Source: Lachnospiraceae bacterium
GTDB lineage: Bacteria; Bacillota; Clostridia; Lachnospirales; Lachnospiraceae
Direction: 5' to 3'
DNA length: 32,532 nucleotides
Assembly: GCA_015057515.1 (NCBI GenBank)
Contig: SVED01000017.1
Span: 1-32,532 of the forward strand
Made by a program: the position numbers and the translations under genes. Under the pieces are notes generated by a model. It ran no database searches. It was not told the origin of the DNA and worked only from the letters and a program-made list of their open reading frames with translations. Numbering within the stretch: the stretch's first letter is position 1; each line of letters begins with the position of its first letter. Below, in pieces: positions 1 to 9,282 of the stretch.

Positions 1-1
1 A

Positions 2-1795
2 GTTCTCGACGAGGTTAAAGATTCTGATGGACAAATAATTCTCTTTATAGATGAACTTCATACAATTGTGGGAGCTGGTAAAACAGAGGGTTCCATGGAT
101 GCAGGAAATATGTTAAAGCCACTTCTTGCCAGAGGCGAGCTACATTGTATTGGTGCGACTACCTTAGATGAGTACAGAAAATATATCGAAAAGGATGCCG
201 CTTTAGAAAGAAGATTTCAGCCTGTTATGGTGAATGAGCCTACAGTGGAGGATACAATATCCATATTGCGAGGAATCAAAAACAGATACGAGTTATTCCA
301 TGGAGTTAAGATAAGTGATGGAGCTATTGTGAGTGCAGCAACCCTTTCTAATAGATATATTACAGACAGATTTCTTCCGGATAAGGCAATAGATTTAGTG
401 GATGAAGCCTGTGCCATGATAAAGACAGAACTTGATTCAATGCCGGCAGAGCTTGATGAGATATCCAGAAGAATAATGCAGCTTGAGATAGAAGAGGCAG
501 CTCTTAAAAATGAGTCTGACAAATTAAGCCAAGACAGATTATCTATTTTAAATCAAGAGCTTGCAGATCTTAAGGAACGTTCTATGCAGATGAAGGCTGT
601 TTGGGAAAATGAAAAGTCGGGAGTGGAAAATGTCCGTAAGTTAAAAGAAGAGATTGAAGAAGTTAATAACCAGATACAGATTGCCCAAAGACATTATGAT
701 TTAGAAAAGGCAGCTAAGCTTCAGTATGGTAAGCTTCCGGCCCTTAAGAAAGAATTAGAAGAGCAGGAACTTAAGATTGCAACAACAACCAATACTTTAG
801 TTCATGAATGTGTTACAGATGAGGAGATTGCCAAGATTGTATCAAAGTGGACAGGTATTCCCGTTGCCAAGCTTACTGAGACTGAGAGGAATAAAACACT
901 TAATTTGGGAAGTTTACTTCACGAAAGAGTTGTTGGTCAAAATGAAGCAGTTGACCTTGTGTCAGATGCTATTATCCGTTCCAAGGCAGGTATAAAGGAT
1001 CCTACAAAGCCAATAGGTTCATTTCTTTTCCTCGGGCCAACAGGTGTAGGTAAAACAGAGCTTGCCAAAACCTTGGCGTCAGCACTCTTTGATAATGAAG
1101 CTAATATGGTTCGTATTGATATGAGCGAATATATGGAAAAACACAGTGTGGCCAGACTTATTGGTGCTCCTCCGGGATATGTAGGATATGATGAGGGGGG
1201 GCAGCTTACAGAAGCGGTTCGCAGAAAACCTTATTCTGTAGTGCTGTTTGATGAAATAGAAAAGGCCCATCCGGATGTGTTTAATGTGCTTCTTCAGGTG
1301 TTAGATGATGGACGTATAACAGATTCTAAAGGTAAAACAGTTGATTTTAAAAATACTATTCTTATTATGACCTCAAATATTGGTTCGCAAATTCTTCTTG
1401 AAGGTATCGATAAGGATGGAAATATCAAAAAAGAAGCTAGTCAGATGGTTATGGATAGTTTGAAAAATCATTTTAGACCAGAATTCCTTAACAGATTAGA
1501 TGAGATTATACTATTTAAACCTTTAGATAAGGGAGCAATATCTGGAATAGTTGACATTCTTTTAAAGGATTTGAATGCCAGAATTAAGGAAAAGGAACTT
1601 AAGCTCACAATTACAGAGAGTGCAAAGACACATATTATAGAGGAGGGATATGATCCTATTTATGGTGCCAGACCTCTTAAGAGATACCTACAAAAGAACG
1701 TTGAGACCTTAGTTGCAAGAAAAATTCTTGGAGGTGGTCTTGGCGCAGGAGATACTATTGTTATCGATTTTGATGGTAAAAGCTTAATTATATAA
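2..1795 (+). CDS. clpB: ATP-dependent chaperone ClpB, C-terminal part (5' end outside window)
   Basis: Hsp100 disaggregase that threads aggregated proteins through a hexameric AAA+ ring together with the DnaK system in the cytoplasm. The frame is open from the first bases and enters at the NBD1 Walker B ([14 protein letters not shown]), so the N-domain and NBD1 Walker A lie outside the window. A long charged coiled-coil middle domain (about nt 440-790) with the [14 protein letters not shown] segment favours ClpB over ClpC. NBD2 is complete: Walker A GPTGVGKT (about nt 1034-1057), Walker [12 protein letters not shown] (about 1238-1270), arginine-finger/sensor region [11 protein letters not shown], and sensor 2 GARPLKR near 1668-1686. 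It ends in TAA and is followed at once by a bidirectional terminator shared with the convergent PurF-like gene. Nothing upstream is available to judge its heat-shock regulation. Confidence 0.95.
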   Translation, partial: VLDEVKDSDGQIILFIDELHTIVGAGKTEGSMDAGNMLKPLLARGELHCIGATTLDEYRKYIEKDAALERRFQPVMVNEPTVEDTISILRGIKNRYELFHGVKISDGAIVSAATLSNRYITDRFLPDKAIDLVDEACAMIKTELDSMPAELDEISRRIMQLEIEEAALKNESDKLSQDRLSILNQELADLKERSMQMKAVWENEKSGVENVRKLKEEIEEVNNQIQIAQRHYDLEKAAKLQYGKLPALKKELEEQELKIATTTNTLVHECVTDEEIAKIVSKWTGIPVAKLTETERNKTLNLGSLLHERVVGQNEAVDLVSDAIIRSKAGIKDPTKPIGSFLFLGPTGVGKTELAKTLASALFDNEANMVRIDMSEYMEKHSVARLIGAPPGYVGYDEGGQLTEAVRRKPYSVVLFDEIEKAHPDVFNVLLQVLDDGRITDSKGKTVDFKNTILIMTSNIGSQILLEGIDKDGNIKKEASQMVMDSLKNHFRPEFLNRLDEIILFKPLDKGAISGIVDILLKDLNARIKEKELKLTITESAKTHIIEEGYDPIYGARPLKRYLQKNVETLVARKILGGGLGAGDTIVIDFDGKSLII

Positions 1796-1818
1796 AGAAA
1801 TGTGTTGTCTTTATATTA

Positions 1819-1850
1819 AAAAAACCAAGTCTATTAGACTTGGTTTTTTT
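1819..1850. terminator. Bidirectional Rho-independent terminator between clpB and the PurF-like gene
   Basis: An 8-bp stem CCAAGTCT/AGACTTGG with a 3-nt loop is flanked by a run of A on the left and seven T on the right, which extends the stem by A-T pairs. Either strand therefore reads as stem plus U-tract, which suits the two convergent genes that end at 1795 and 1852. Confidence 0.88.
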
Positions 1851-1851
1851 A

Positions 1852-3255
1852 TTATTCCTGTCCGTTCCAACAGTAAGTACATAGATGAGATGGGTCAATT
1901 CCAACTGCATCTAGCATATCATCTAAACGATTAAACTGAAGGGAAGTAAAGTTTAATTTTTCCCCGATTTTTTCTACCATTTTAGCGTACTTAGGTGAAT
2001 TGTAATCTGTGTACTCTCTTAGTATTTCGTCAGTTACATTAGCACCCTCGAGTTCCTCAATTACAACTCTTGTTATAAGTTCCATCTCTGACTTGCTACG
2101 AGAAAAGTTGAGGTATTTACAACCAAATACAAGTGGTGGACATGCAGGTCTTATGTGAACCTCTTTTGCACCATTTTCATATAAGAATTCACTGGTTTCT
2201 CTAAGCTGGGTACCTCTTACGATAGAGTCATCGATAAGAAGAAGCTTTTTGTCCTTGATTAAGTCTTCAACTGGTAACAGTTTCATTTTTGCTATAAGGT
2301 CTCTCTTGCTCTGTATAGTAGGCATAAATGATCTTGCCCAGGTTGGTGAATATTTGATAAATGGTCTGGAGAATGGAATGCCTGATTCAGTGGCATAGCC
2401 TATAGCGTGGGCAGTACCAGAATCTGGAATACCAGCAACGATATCCGGCTTAACAGTATCTCTTTTGGCCATGTTTTTGCCGCAGTTGTATCTTGTTTGT
2501 TCTACGCTCACACCTTCATATGAAGAAGAAGGGAATCCGTAATAAACCCAGAGGAAAGTACATATCTTTAAGTCTGTGCCAGGTGCTACTAATGTCTGGA
2601 AACGGTCGTGATTCATTACAATAATCTCTCCAGGGCCTAATTCTCTAACCTGTGTATAACCTAGATTAAGAAATGCGAAACTTTCAAAAGATGCACAGTA
2701 AGCACCTTCTTTTTTTCCGATAACAATAGGAGTTCTACCGTGTTTATCTCTGGCACAATATATACCCTTTGGAGTAAGTACTAACATAGACATTGAACCA
2801 TCAATAAGCTCTTGAGCATATTGGATACCTTCAATGAAGTTTTCTTTTTGGTCGATAATAGCAGCTACTAATTCTGTAGCGTTAATTTCACCGTTAGACA
2901 TTTCAAAGAAATGTGCTTTGTCTTTCAATATAATATCTATAATCTCATCTGCGTTATTTATTTTGCCTACAGTTGTGATGGCAAAGGAACCGTGATGGGA
3001 TCTGACTAAAATAGGCTGTGCTTCGTAATCAGAAATACATCCGATACCCATATAACCGTGCATTGTGTTGGCGTCTTTGTCGAATTTGGTTCTGAAAGGA
3101 GAATTGGCGATGTTATGAATAGATTTTTCAAAACCATCCTCTCCATAAACAGCCATACCTGCTCGCCTAGTTCCTAGGTGTGAGTGGTAGTCTGTTCCAA
3201 AAAACAAATCAAAGACACAATCTTCTTTTGATGCGACTCCAAAATATCCGCCCAT
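1852..3255 (-). CDS. PurF-like amidophosphoribosyltransferase homologue lacking the N-terminal nucleophile Cys
   Basis: A two-domain protein with the layout of glutamine-PRPP amidotransferase (first step of de novo purine synthesis), 467 aa, close to PurF length. The C-terminal phosphoribosyltransferase domain keeps the PRPP loop LLLIDDSIVRGTQ (residues 338-350). Four Cys in the positions of the Bacillus-type PurF 4Fe-4S ligands are present (C232, C379, C459, C462). The N-terminal glutaminase domain is recognisable (HSHLGTRRAGM; ARDKHGRTPIV), but the protein starts MGGYFGVAS where PurF has MCGVFGI, so the Cys that attacks glutamine is missing. The start is well fixed by GGAGG 7 nt upstream and no Cys-initiated alternative exists. 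It may be an ammonia-dependent enzyme, a regulatory paralogue, or an enzyme with another substrate. The gene is monocistronic by its position. Confidence 0.8.
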   Translation of the reverse strand: MGGYFGVASKEDCVFDLFFGTDYHSHLGTRRAGMAVYGEDGFEKSIHNIANSPFRTKFDKDANTMHGYMGIGCISDYEAQPILVRSHHGSFAITTVGKINNADEIIDIILKDKAHFFEMSNGEINATELVAAIIDQKENFIEGIQYAQELIDGSMSMLVLTPKGIYCARDKHGRTPIVIGKKEGAYCASFESFAFLNLGYTQVRELGPGEIIVMNHDRFQTLVAPGTDLKICTFLWVYYGFPSSSYEGVSVEQTRYNCGKNMAKRDTVKPDIVAGIPDSGTAHAIGYATESGIPFSRPFIKYSPTWARSFMPTIQSKRDLIAKMKLLPVEDLIKDKKLLLIDDSIVRGTQLRETSEFLYENGAKEVHIRPACPPLVFGCKYLNFSRSKSEMELITRVVIEELEGANVTDEILREYTDYNSPKYAKMVEKIGEKLNFTSLQFNRLDDMLDAVGIDPSHLCTYCWNGQE

Positions 3256-3293
3256 ACGAATTCCTCCATAGTTCTAACTATTATGCGCTTTAG

Positions 3294-3299
3294 ATTATA
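3294..3299 (-). promoter_or_regulatory. Extended -10 promoter of the PurF-like gene
   Basis: On the minus strand TGGTATAAT gives TG-N-TATAAT, about 38 nt before the start codon. No good -35 is seen, as expected for an extended -10 promoter. Confidence 0.55.
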
Positions 3300-3411
3300 C
3301 CACAATAATTCAAAAATAAAAGAGAAAAATATAAAATGAATAAATTTTTATTTTTTGGAAAAGCTATGTGTATGTAATCATAAAGGAAATATATTGTGGG
3401 AGGAATGTTTT

Positions 3412-3615
3412 GTGAAGATTTTAAATTGTATATGCCTTACCCTGGTAATTGTAGGTGCTATCAATTGGGGATTGGTTGGTATCTTTGATTTTAATCTGGT
3501 ATCAGGTATTTTTGGTGATGGAACAATCTGGACTAGGATTGTTTATGCACTTGTAGGATTAGCTGGTTTATATTCTATCGGATTCTACGGAAACCTTGGA
3601 AGAGACGACGCATAA
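3412..3615 (+). CDS. DUF378 family small membrane protein
   Basis: Small integral membrane protein of the DUF378 (YuzA-like) family, function unknown. The start is taken as GTG 3412 because GGGAGG lies 8 nt upstream and the resulting protein (67 aa, MKILNCICLTLVIVGAINWG...) has the family's usual size and N-terminus; the frame is open further up to a TTG at 3355, but that extension has no ribosome site. The family signature GAINWGLVGIF is followed by a second hydrophobic helix RIVYALVGLAGLYSI, giving two membrane segments. It stands alone between a divergent gene and a convergent gene. Confidence 0.85.
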   Translation: MKILNCICLTLVIVGAINWGLVGIFDFNLVSGIFGDGTIWTRIVYALVGLAGLYSIGFYGNLGRDDA

Positions 3616-3634
3616 TAGGAGCATACTATAGAAA

Positions 3635-3672
3635 TACCCTCCTGGGGTGTTGCCAGGAGGGTAAAAATTTAT
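3635..3672. terminator. GC-rich hairpin between convergent genes, probable terminator
   Basis: A perfect 11-bp stem TACCCTCCTGG/CCAGGAGGGTA with a 7-nt loop lies 20 nt after the DUF378 stop. On the plus strand the U-rich stretch follows after AAAAA (AAATTTATTTTTT), on the minus strand only TTTC follows, so the U-tract is imperfect in both directions. Confidence 0.6.
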
Positions 3673-4958
3673 TTTTTATGTTTTTGTAATTTGTTTGAAT
3701 CTATTCCGTATAACAATGCAAGTCCTATGCATATCACACTTACCATAAGAACTCTGTAGGTGAAAAAATAGTGCAATGTTGAGTGGTTGTTAAGAATCAT
3801 AAATCTTAGAAGAGGTATTGTTCCTATTACAAACATAAGATTTGAAAAGTAACAGGGCTCTTTTTCTTTCTTGAACAAATAGTAAATGGATAAAATTACT
3901 ATCATACATATAAATACAAATAAGTGTCCGTTTTCCGTAAATGAAAATGGAAAAATACAAGCAAGGTTACTATTTATAGAGGTGAATATGGATTCTATAA
4001 AAGGAATGTTTGCTGTTTCACCACTTATGCGGTAGCCAGCTTGAGACAAAGCCTCTTTAAAACAATTTTTCTGTAAAACTATTGAGGCGATGGACCACTT
4101 TGCAATAAAGCAGGAAGCATAGCCCAATAGCCACATTATGCCAGACCTTACCAGATAAAAAAAACCGTCCTTGAATGATGGGATTTCTTGTCTTTTTTCC
4201 CTAAATAGTAGTATAATAAGCACAGGTATTAATAGTGTGATTGTTTCTGTGGTTAAAAAATCAAAAAAAGCAGTGAAGCTACCCACAATCAGGAAAAAAG
4301 TGGAGAAATCTTTTTTGCCTTTACAACACATAATCATACTAGATATAGAAGCGATAAACATAATTAAGAATGTCCAAGCATATTCCATGGATTGTGGTAT
4401 GTACCATGGCGATATTGAAATCAAACCTATGATAAATATTGCACTGATTTTCCAATTAAATATTTTTCCTAAAAAAAGTGCTTGACATATACATAGTATT
4501 AGTAGTAGTATAAATAGGTTTATATAAAAAACCTTGATGTCCCCCCAAACAAGAAAAGATCTTACAATTGACAGGGAGCCATGCCAGTATCTTGTATAGT
4601 CATAATTGGGTAATAAATTACTGGTCACTGCGGCAAGAAGGTTTTCATTTTCGTTGGCAGTGTCCAGATGATAATAACTGGATTTCATCACTGCAGTGAT
4701 AGGATGTTCGTCATCGTATCCCCATGCAATCCCCAGTATAATAGAGTCGGCATACCTATCTATGACTGAGCTTTTATCTTCTTTATCCACCATGAAAAAT
4801 ACAGGTTTAGATGCAAGGTATTCCGCAGAGCTTTTCATATTATCTTTGATTGATTTTTTTGGTATAACAGCTACACCAACCAAAAGCCCTAACTGTATGA
4901 TGGTAATGAGCAATATAATAGCTATGTATTTACATATTTTGATAAGGTTGTTTTTCAT
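3669..4958 (-). CDS. Polytopic membrane protein of unknown function (GT-C-like topology)
   Basis: 429 aa with an N-terminal membrane helix (residues about 9-32), a roughly 100-residue extracytoplasmic loop carrying DYTRYWHGS, then about nine more hydrophobic segments to the C-terminus. A large first outer loop with acidic and aromatic residues followed by many helices resembles lipid-linked-sugar GT-C glycosyltransferases, and the RYWHG motif recurs from memory in uncharacterised Firmicutes membrane proteins. No catalytic motif is certain, so no function is assigned. The start ATG has a modest SD (GGAAGG). It is divergent from the large signalling operon, whose first product is a secreted protein, and could act on the cell surface, but this is only a positional hint. 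Confidence 0.6.
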   Translation of the reverse strand: MKNNLIKICKYIAIILLITIIQLGLLVGVAVIPKKSIKDNMKSSAEYLASKPVFFMVDKEDKSSVIDRYADSIILGIAWGYDDEHPITAVMKSSYYHLDTANENENLLAAVTSNLLPNYDYTRYWHGSLSIVRSFLVWGDIKVFYINLFILLLILCICQALFLGKIFNWKISAIFIIGLISISPWYIPQSMEYAWTFLIMFIASISSMIMCCKGKKDFSTFFLIVGSFTAFFDFLTTETITLLIPVLIILLFREKRQEIPSFKDGFFYLVRSGIMWLLGYASCFIAKWSIASIVLQKNCFKEALSQAGYRISGETANIPFIESIFTSINSNLACIFPFSFTENGHLFVFICMIVILSIYYLFKKEKEPCYFSNLMFVIGTIPLLRFMILNNHSTLHYFFTYRVLMVSVICIGLALLYGIDSNKLQKHKK

Positions 4959-5092
4959 TAAGACACCTTCCTAGTTTTGCTAATTTGAAGTTTATCATAA
5001 TTAGTTGATAACCTCAAGATTATATAAATTGAATATATAGAGTGTTTTTAGATTCGTTTACAAGTTAAAAAGGAGTGTAAAGGAGGTTACTT
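4959..5092. other. Divergent intergenic region upstream of the signalling operon
   Basis: A very AT-rich 134-bp spacer. On the minus strand TTGAGG-17 bp-TAAACT could serve the membrane protein gene. On the plus strand no convincing sigma-A promoter is seen; TATAAA and TATATA hexamers exist but lack a correctly spaced -35, so an activator or another sigma factor is possible. The first operon gene has a clear AAAGGAGG SD. Confidence 0.4.
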
Positions 5093-7135
5093 ATGAAGAG
5101 GAGGCTAAAAAATTTAATTGCCATTATGGTTGCCGCAATATTGGTGCTAAACTATATTCCGCAAAGTCTTATTGAGGCAGTGGCAGCAAACTATGACATA
5201 ACTGATGGAAATAGTCTGGATGTAGAAGGGGATCACAGCGAGGACTATTATACTGTCATGGGAAGTGGTGCGACAGCTACCTTGAATGTTTTATCAGGAG
5301 CTAATGTTGGAACCATCAGTGTATCAGGTGATATGTCAGTGGTTACAATCAATTCATCTACCACTATTAATGAATTAAGCGTTGGCTTAAATCCAACAGT
5401 ATATTCTGAGGGAACTATTACAACTGCTACCGTAGAGGGTGGAACGGTAACAATTGCCGGTGGCTCAGTCACTAATCTGACGTCAGTAGGTGGTGAAGTG
5501 ACAATTACAGGAGGTTATATATCTAATCTATCTGTTGATTCAGGAATAATGGATAGTGGAGATGTTGATTTTACTGGTGGAACAGTGGATTCCATTCAAG
5601 TTTTTGATGGTGCATTAAATCTTGTCGCAGGTACATATCCTTCCATAGAAGTTAGTGGATACAATGCTGTATTATATCTGCAGGGAGATATATCAATTGC
5701 AGATTTTTCTTATGATGGAATTATAAGTGGTGCGTATAGTGTTACGGTTACTGATTCGCTTTATGTGGGTGTTGATGGATACAGCGATGCTAATATAAAT
5801 GTAACAGAGAGTACACATATTACAACAGATGCAGATTGCTCAGTATTTTATAATGGGGTCGAATATCAGTTGTATGCGGGTTTGATGGATGTAACAATGA
5901 ATGATTTGTTTTATTATGACATTTCAGGAAATAATCTGGATTTTGGTGTGAAAACTGAGGGTTACGATGCTGTAACTGAAAAAACAATTACAATTACAAA
6001 TGGTGGCCAGCTTGATGCAAGTATAACTTTAGGAACTTCCGCAGACTTTACAGTTTCAGCTACTTTGGATTCGGTTGCGGTAACTGGCAATACTTTTTTG
6101 ATTCCTGTAGAAGGTTCAGTGATTCTTACTTTTGCCCCTAAGGGCGGTCTTGAAGTTGGTACATATCAGGAGGAGTTCCCTATCACTGTTGCTGATAAAA
6201 CAGAAATAGTGAATTTGAATTTTAAGGTTAGTGAAAAACCAGCGGGAACAGGAAGCGTAACTATGGCAGATTACTATTATGGAGGAAAGGCTTCTAATCC
6301 TGTAGTTGCATCAACTACTAACGGTGTAGGTAATGTTAAGGTTGAGTATAAGGTATATAAGGCAGCAGATAGTACATACACCACAAAGGTTCCTACTGCA
6401 GTAGGTGATTACACAGTTAGAGTTACCTTCCCTGGCAACGATTCCTACGCAACTGTTTATGCAACTGATGATTTTTCAATAGGCTACTTGCCTATACCAC
6501 AGTCGCCATACAGTATAGAAGGAACAAAGGGTGACAATAACTATTACAATACATCAGTCAATATTATTCCTGCAGAAGGATATTTGGTGTCTACATCCTT
6601 AGATGGAGAATATAAGGAATCTGTTACTTACAATGTGTCAACTTATTTAGAAGAAATATATTTTAAAAAGATAGCTACTGGCGAAAAAACAGATAAGTTG
6701 GTTATTTCAGATATAAGGATAGATGCATATGCTCCTTCAATACCTAGCATAAAAGATAAGGATACATATTATGCTGATGATATGGATGTTATTATAAACG
6801 ATGCAAATCTTTTATCGGTGACAATAAACGGAGAAGACGTGGAGGTTATAGGAACTCGTGCAACAGCTAAGCTTCAGTCTGATGGAGGAATAGAGGAATA
6901 TGAAATAGTTGCAACAGATATAGCGGGAAATGTGACAACAGTCAAAATTACTGTTGCAGCTGAGTGGGTAAAAGACAATATTATTCCAAATGGTAAGGCA
7001 GTTAAACTTTTAGGTGGTAAGTCTTATAAGCTTTCATCCGGACAATGGACAGTAAGTGGTGATGCTACAGTTTACAATGGAAATACAACATTTTATGTAA
7101 GTGGTGATGGAAAATACACTTTTACACAACAGTAA
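5093..7135 (+). CDS. Secreted surface protein with beta-solenoid-like repeats
   Basis: 680 aa. Positively charged start (MKRRLK), a hydrophobic helix and a small-residue cleavage region around AVAA (residues 30-33) make a Sec signal peptide. Residues about 50-240 are short Gly/Ser/Thr/Val repeats (GGTVTIAGGSVTNLTSVGG type) that resemble a parallel beta-solenoid. Residues about 280-380 look like an Ig-like beta sandwich, residues about 388-460 resemble MBG-type bacterial repeats (YYGGKASNPV ... GDYTVRVTFPG), and the rest is further beta-rich modules. There is no LPXTG motif, SLH domain or C-terminal membrane anchor, so attachment is unclear. It is the first gene of a codirectional nine-gene run, 20 nt before the FecR-domain gene, which suggests that it is the output or the ligand partner of that system. 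Exact function is unknown. Confidence 0.75.
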   Translation: MKRRLKNLIAIMVAAILVLNYIPQSLIEAVAANYDITDGNSLDVEGDHSEDYYTVMGSGATATLNVLSGANVGTISVSGDMSVVTINSSTTINELSVGLNPTVYSEGTITTATVEGGTVTIAGGSVTNLTSVGGEVTITGGYISNLSVDSGIMDSGDVDFTGGTVDSIQVFDGALNLVAGTYPSIEVSGYNAVLYLQGDISIADFSYDGIISGAYSVTVTDSLYVGVDGYSDANINVTESTHITTDADCSVFYNGVEYQLYAGLMDVTMNDLFYYDISGNNLDFGVKTEGYDAVTEKTITITNGGQLDASITLGTSADFTVSATLDSVAVTGNTFLIPVEGSVILTFAPKGGLEVGTYQEEFPITVADKTEIVNLNFKVSEKPAGTGSVTMADYYYGGKASNPVVASTTNGVGNVKVEYKVYKAADSTYTTKVPTAVGDYTVRVTFPGNDSYATVYATDDFSIGYLPIPQSPYSIEGTKGDNNYYNTSVNIIPAEGYLVSTSLDGEYKESVTYNVSTYLEEIYFKKIATGEKTDKLVISDIRIDAYAPSIPSIKDKDTYYADDMDVIINDANLLSVTINGEDVEVIGTRATAKLQSDGGIEEYEIVATDIAGNVTTVKITVAAEWVKDNIIPNGKAVKLLGGKSYKLSSGQWTVSGDATVYNGNTTFYVSGDGKYTFTQQ

Positions 7136-7155
7136 TTAGTTAGTGAGGTATACTT

Positions 7156-8082
7156 ATGGGAAGTAAAGCAAAAAAGAAGTTAATAATTATAATATCTGCG
7201 ATTGTTGCTCTCGTTGCAGTTGTAGCAGTTGCTTTGGTACTTTTACTGAAGAAAGATGAAACCTATAGAATTATTAAGGTTTATGAGATTCAAGGTGAAG
7301 CAGTAGTTACACGTGAAGGCACTGGAGAAATGTCCGCATACGAGAATATGGTTTTGGAATCAGGCGACAATGTTCAATTAAAATCTGGTGCTATGACTCT
7401 TAAACTAGATGATGATAAATATGTATATGTTGAACCTGGAACAGAATTTAATATTATAGCTACAGGTTCAAAAGCAAACAGCAAAACTAAGATAGATCTT
7501 CAATCTGGCGCAATTATTAATGATGTACAGCAGGCATTGAGCGATGATTCATCTTATGAGATTAATACACCTAACTCAAATATGGCGGTTAGAGGTACTG
7601 TGTTTAGAGTATATACATATGTTGAAGATGGTATTCGTTACACCAAAGTATCGGTTTTTGAGGGTAAGGTTGATAGTAACTTAGTATATGCTGATGGTAG
7701 GGTTTCGGAGAATAGTGTTGCAGTAGAACAAAATAAAGAGACTATTATATATGAGGACGATGTGACAACAGATTACCTCATTGATGTATCAGATATAGAT
7801 TACAATCAGTTGCCACCAGAGGCTATAAAAGCACTTATTAGTATTTCTGAAGCAGGTTCTGATTTAGGAGTTACTTCCGATGAGTTGAAGGCGATGCTAG
7901 AGGCGGTTGCAGTAGGTCCATTTACTGTTACATTTATGTATAATGGTGCTGTATTTGGAACACAAACTGTTGAGTCGGGACAATGTGCAACAATTCCTTC
8001 ACTTATGCCGGCAAACAGTGGAAACTGGGATTTTGATTTCACGGAGGAGATATATAGCGATACAGTTATTGAATGGAGGTAG
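7156..8082 (+). CDS. Membrane-anchored FecR-domain protein
   Basis: 308 aa. After a lysine-rich N-terminus a single membrane helix spans residues about 9-31, with the rest predicted outside the membrane. Residues about 40-200 match the FecR fold: a motif on an internal or external stress-type sensor in which GEAVVTREG, a LESGDNVQLKSGAMTLKL strand series, the IDLQSGAI segment and the highly typical TPNSNMAVRGTVFRV are visible. The C-terminal about 50 residues (FTVTFMYNGAVFGTQTVESG) look like one Listeria/Bacteroides-type beta repeat. In Gram-negative bacteria FecR passes signals to an ECF sigma factor; no sigma gene lies here, and in Gram-positives the domain is probably a cell-envelope binding module. 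The stop codon is 4 nt before the next start, so translational coupling is likely. Confidence 0.85.
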   Translation: MGSKAKKKLIIIISAIVALVAVVAVALVLLLKKDETYRIIKVYEIQGEAVVTREGTGEMSAYENMVLESGDNVQLKSGAMTLKLDDDKYVYVEPGTEFNIIATGSKANSKTKIDLQSGAIINDVQQALSDDSSYEINTPNSNMAVRGTVFRVYTYVEDGIRYTKVSVFEGKVDSNLVYADGRVSENSVAVEQNKETIIYEDDVTTDYLIDVSDIDYNQLPPEAIKALISISEAGSDLGVTSDELKAMLEAVAVGPFTVTFMYNGAVFGTQTVESGQCATIPSLMPANSGNWDFDFTEEIYSDTVIEWR

Positions 8083-8086
8083 TTCC

Positions 8087-9265
8087 GTGGATGCAGAGAG
8101 ATTAAGACAAATTCCAACTATTCAAGAATTTTTTAAGATTGACCCATGTGAAGAACTCAAAGAGGGGACTCGTATTCTTCTTGAAGCCATGGTAGAAAAA
8201 AACATTCCTCAGGGTGAAGATATTGTTACATTTGGTGCATCAAATGATGATGGTATGTACATAATTTTATCCGGCGTAACAGATGTGTTTGACGCAAAGG
8301 GCAACAAGATAAATACTCTTTTTGAGGGGGATTTTATCGGTGAGCTTGGACTTATCAATGACGATAAACGTGGTGCTACAGTAAGAGCAACAACTGATGT
8401 TTCCTGTGCAAATATATCAAAGGCACTTTTTGAAGAGATTGCTTCCAAGAACAGAAAGATATATGGCACATTTATGAATATGCTCTACACTAAAACCACT
8501 AAGTTGGTGGCAGAACAAGAAAGAATTAAGTCAGAGCTTGCAGTTGCAACAAGAATTCAAGCAGAGTGTCTTGAAAATGATTTTACGTCATTTAATCAGT
8601 ATGACCATGTGAAGCTTACAGCAGCTATGCGTCCTGCTAAGGAAGTGGGAGGAGACTTTTACGATATGTTTATGATTGATGATAAGCGTATGTGTTTCCT
8701 TATAGCGGACGTATCAGGAAAAGGCGTTCCGGCAGCTATATTTATGAGTATGGCAAAGACGCACATAAAGAATTATGCCACTCTTGGTCTGCCTTTGGCA
8801 GAAGTAGCTCAAAGAGTAAATAACCAACTCTGTTACAAAAATGAATCAGGTATGTTTGTGACTGCTTTTATATGTGTTTTAGATTTGGAAACTAACGATG
8901 TTACATTTATAAATGCCGGACACAATAAACCATTCATAATTGACGAGGAAGGTAGGTTTTCTATGATACCTGCCAAAGTTAATATGGCGTTTGGTATGAT
9001 GGAAGGTGTTCCATATAGGGAGCAGCATTTGGATTTACCTAAGGGTAATTGCATATATATGTACACTGATGGAGTTACTGAGGCGTTGAATACAGAAGAT
9101 AAATTCTTCGGTGATGATAGATTGAGACATGTATTAAATGAACATATATCTGAAGCAGGCGATGTAGATTCCTTTGTGAAGTCTATGTATGATGAAGTCG
9201 ATGCTTTTGCAGGTGATGCTGTGCAAGCAGACGATATAACAATGGTATACCTTAGCAGGCGATAA
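8087..9265 (+). CDS. Cyclic-nucleotide-binding domain / PP2C (SpoIIE/RsbU-type) phosphatase
   Basis: Predicted cytoplasmic serine phosphatase gated by a cyclic nucleotide. The start is GTG 8087, set by GGAGG 7 nt upstream, giving 393 aa; the frame is open upstream but lies inside the FecR gene. Residues about 20-135 form a cNMP-binding domain whose phosphate-binding cassette GDFIGELGLINDDKRGATVRA keeps the Glu (E86) and Arg (R95) that contact cAMP in CRP-type proteins. A helical linker with LAVATRIQAECL (about 140-162), the usual lead-in of RsbU-type phosphatases, precedes the PP2C domain (about 175-392) with metal Asp in GGDFYD (D190, D193), DVSGKG (D208), DGVTEA and ADDITMV. The next gene encodes a CHASE2 cyclase, and the kinase and STAS partners follow, so the likely substrate is the phosphorylated STAS protein at 12430. 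Confidence 0.92.
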   Translation: MDAERLRQIPTIQEFFKIDPCEELKEGTRILLEAMVEKNIPQGEDIVTFGASNDDGMYIILSGVTDVFDAKGNKINTLFEGDFIGELGLINDDKRGATVRATTDVSCANISKALFEEIASKNRKIYGTFMNMLYTKTTKLVAEQERIKSELAVATRIQAECLENDFTSFNQYDHVKLTAAMRPAKEVGGDFYDMFMIDDKRMCFLIADVSGKGVPAAIFMSMAKTHIKNYATLGLPLAEVAQRVNNQLCYKNESGMFVTAFICVLDLETNDVTFINAGHNKPFIIDEEGRFSMIPAKVNMAFGMMEGVPYREQHLDLPKGNCIYMYTDGVTEALNTEDKFFGDDRLRHVLNEHISEAGDVDSFVKSMYDEVDAFAGDAVQADDITMVYLSRR

Positions 9266-9282
9266 AGTTGGGAGGATACAAT

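Noticed and set aside
1852-3255. Calling the gene purF outright
   Set aside because: The N-terminal Cys required for glutamine amidotransfer is absent, so the symbol would imply a function not supported by sequence.
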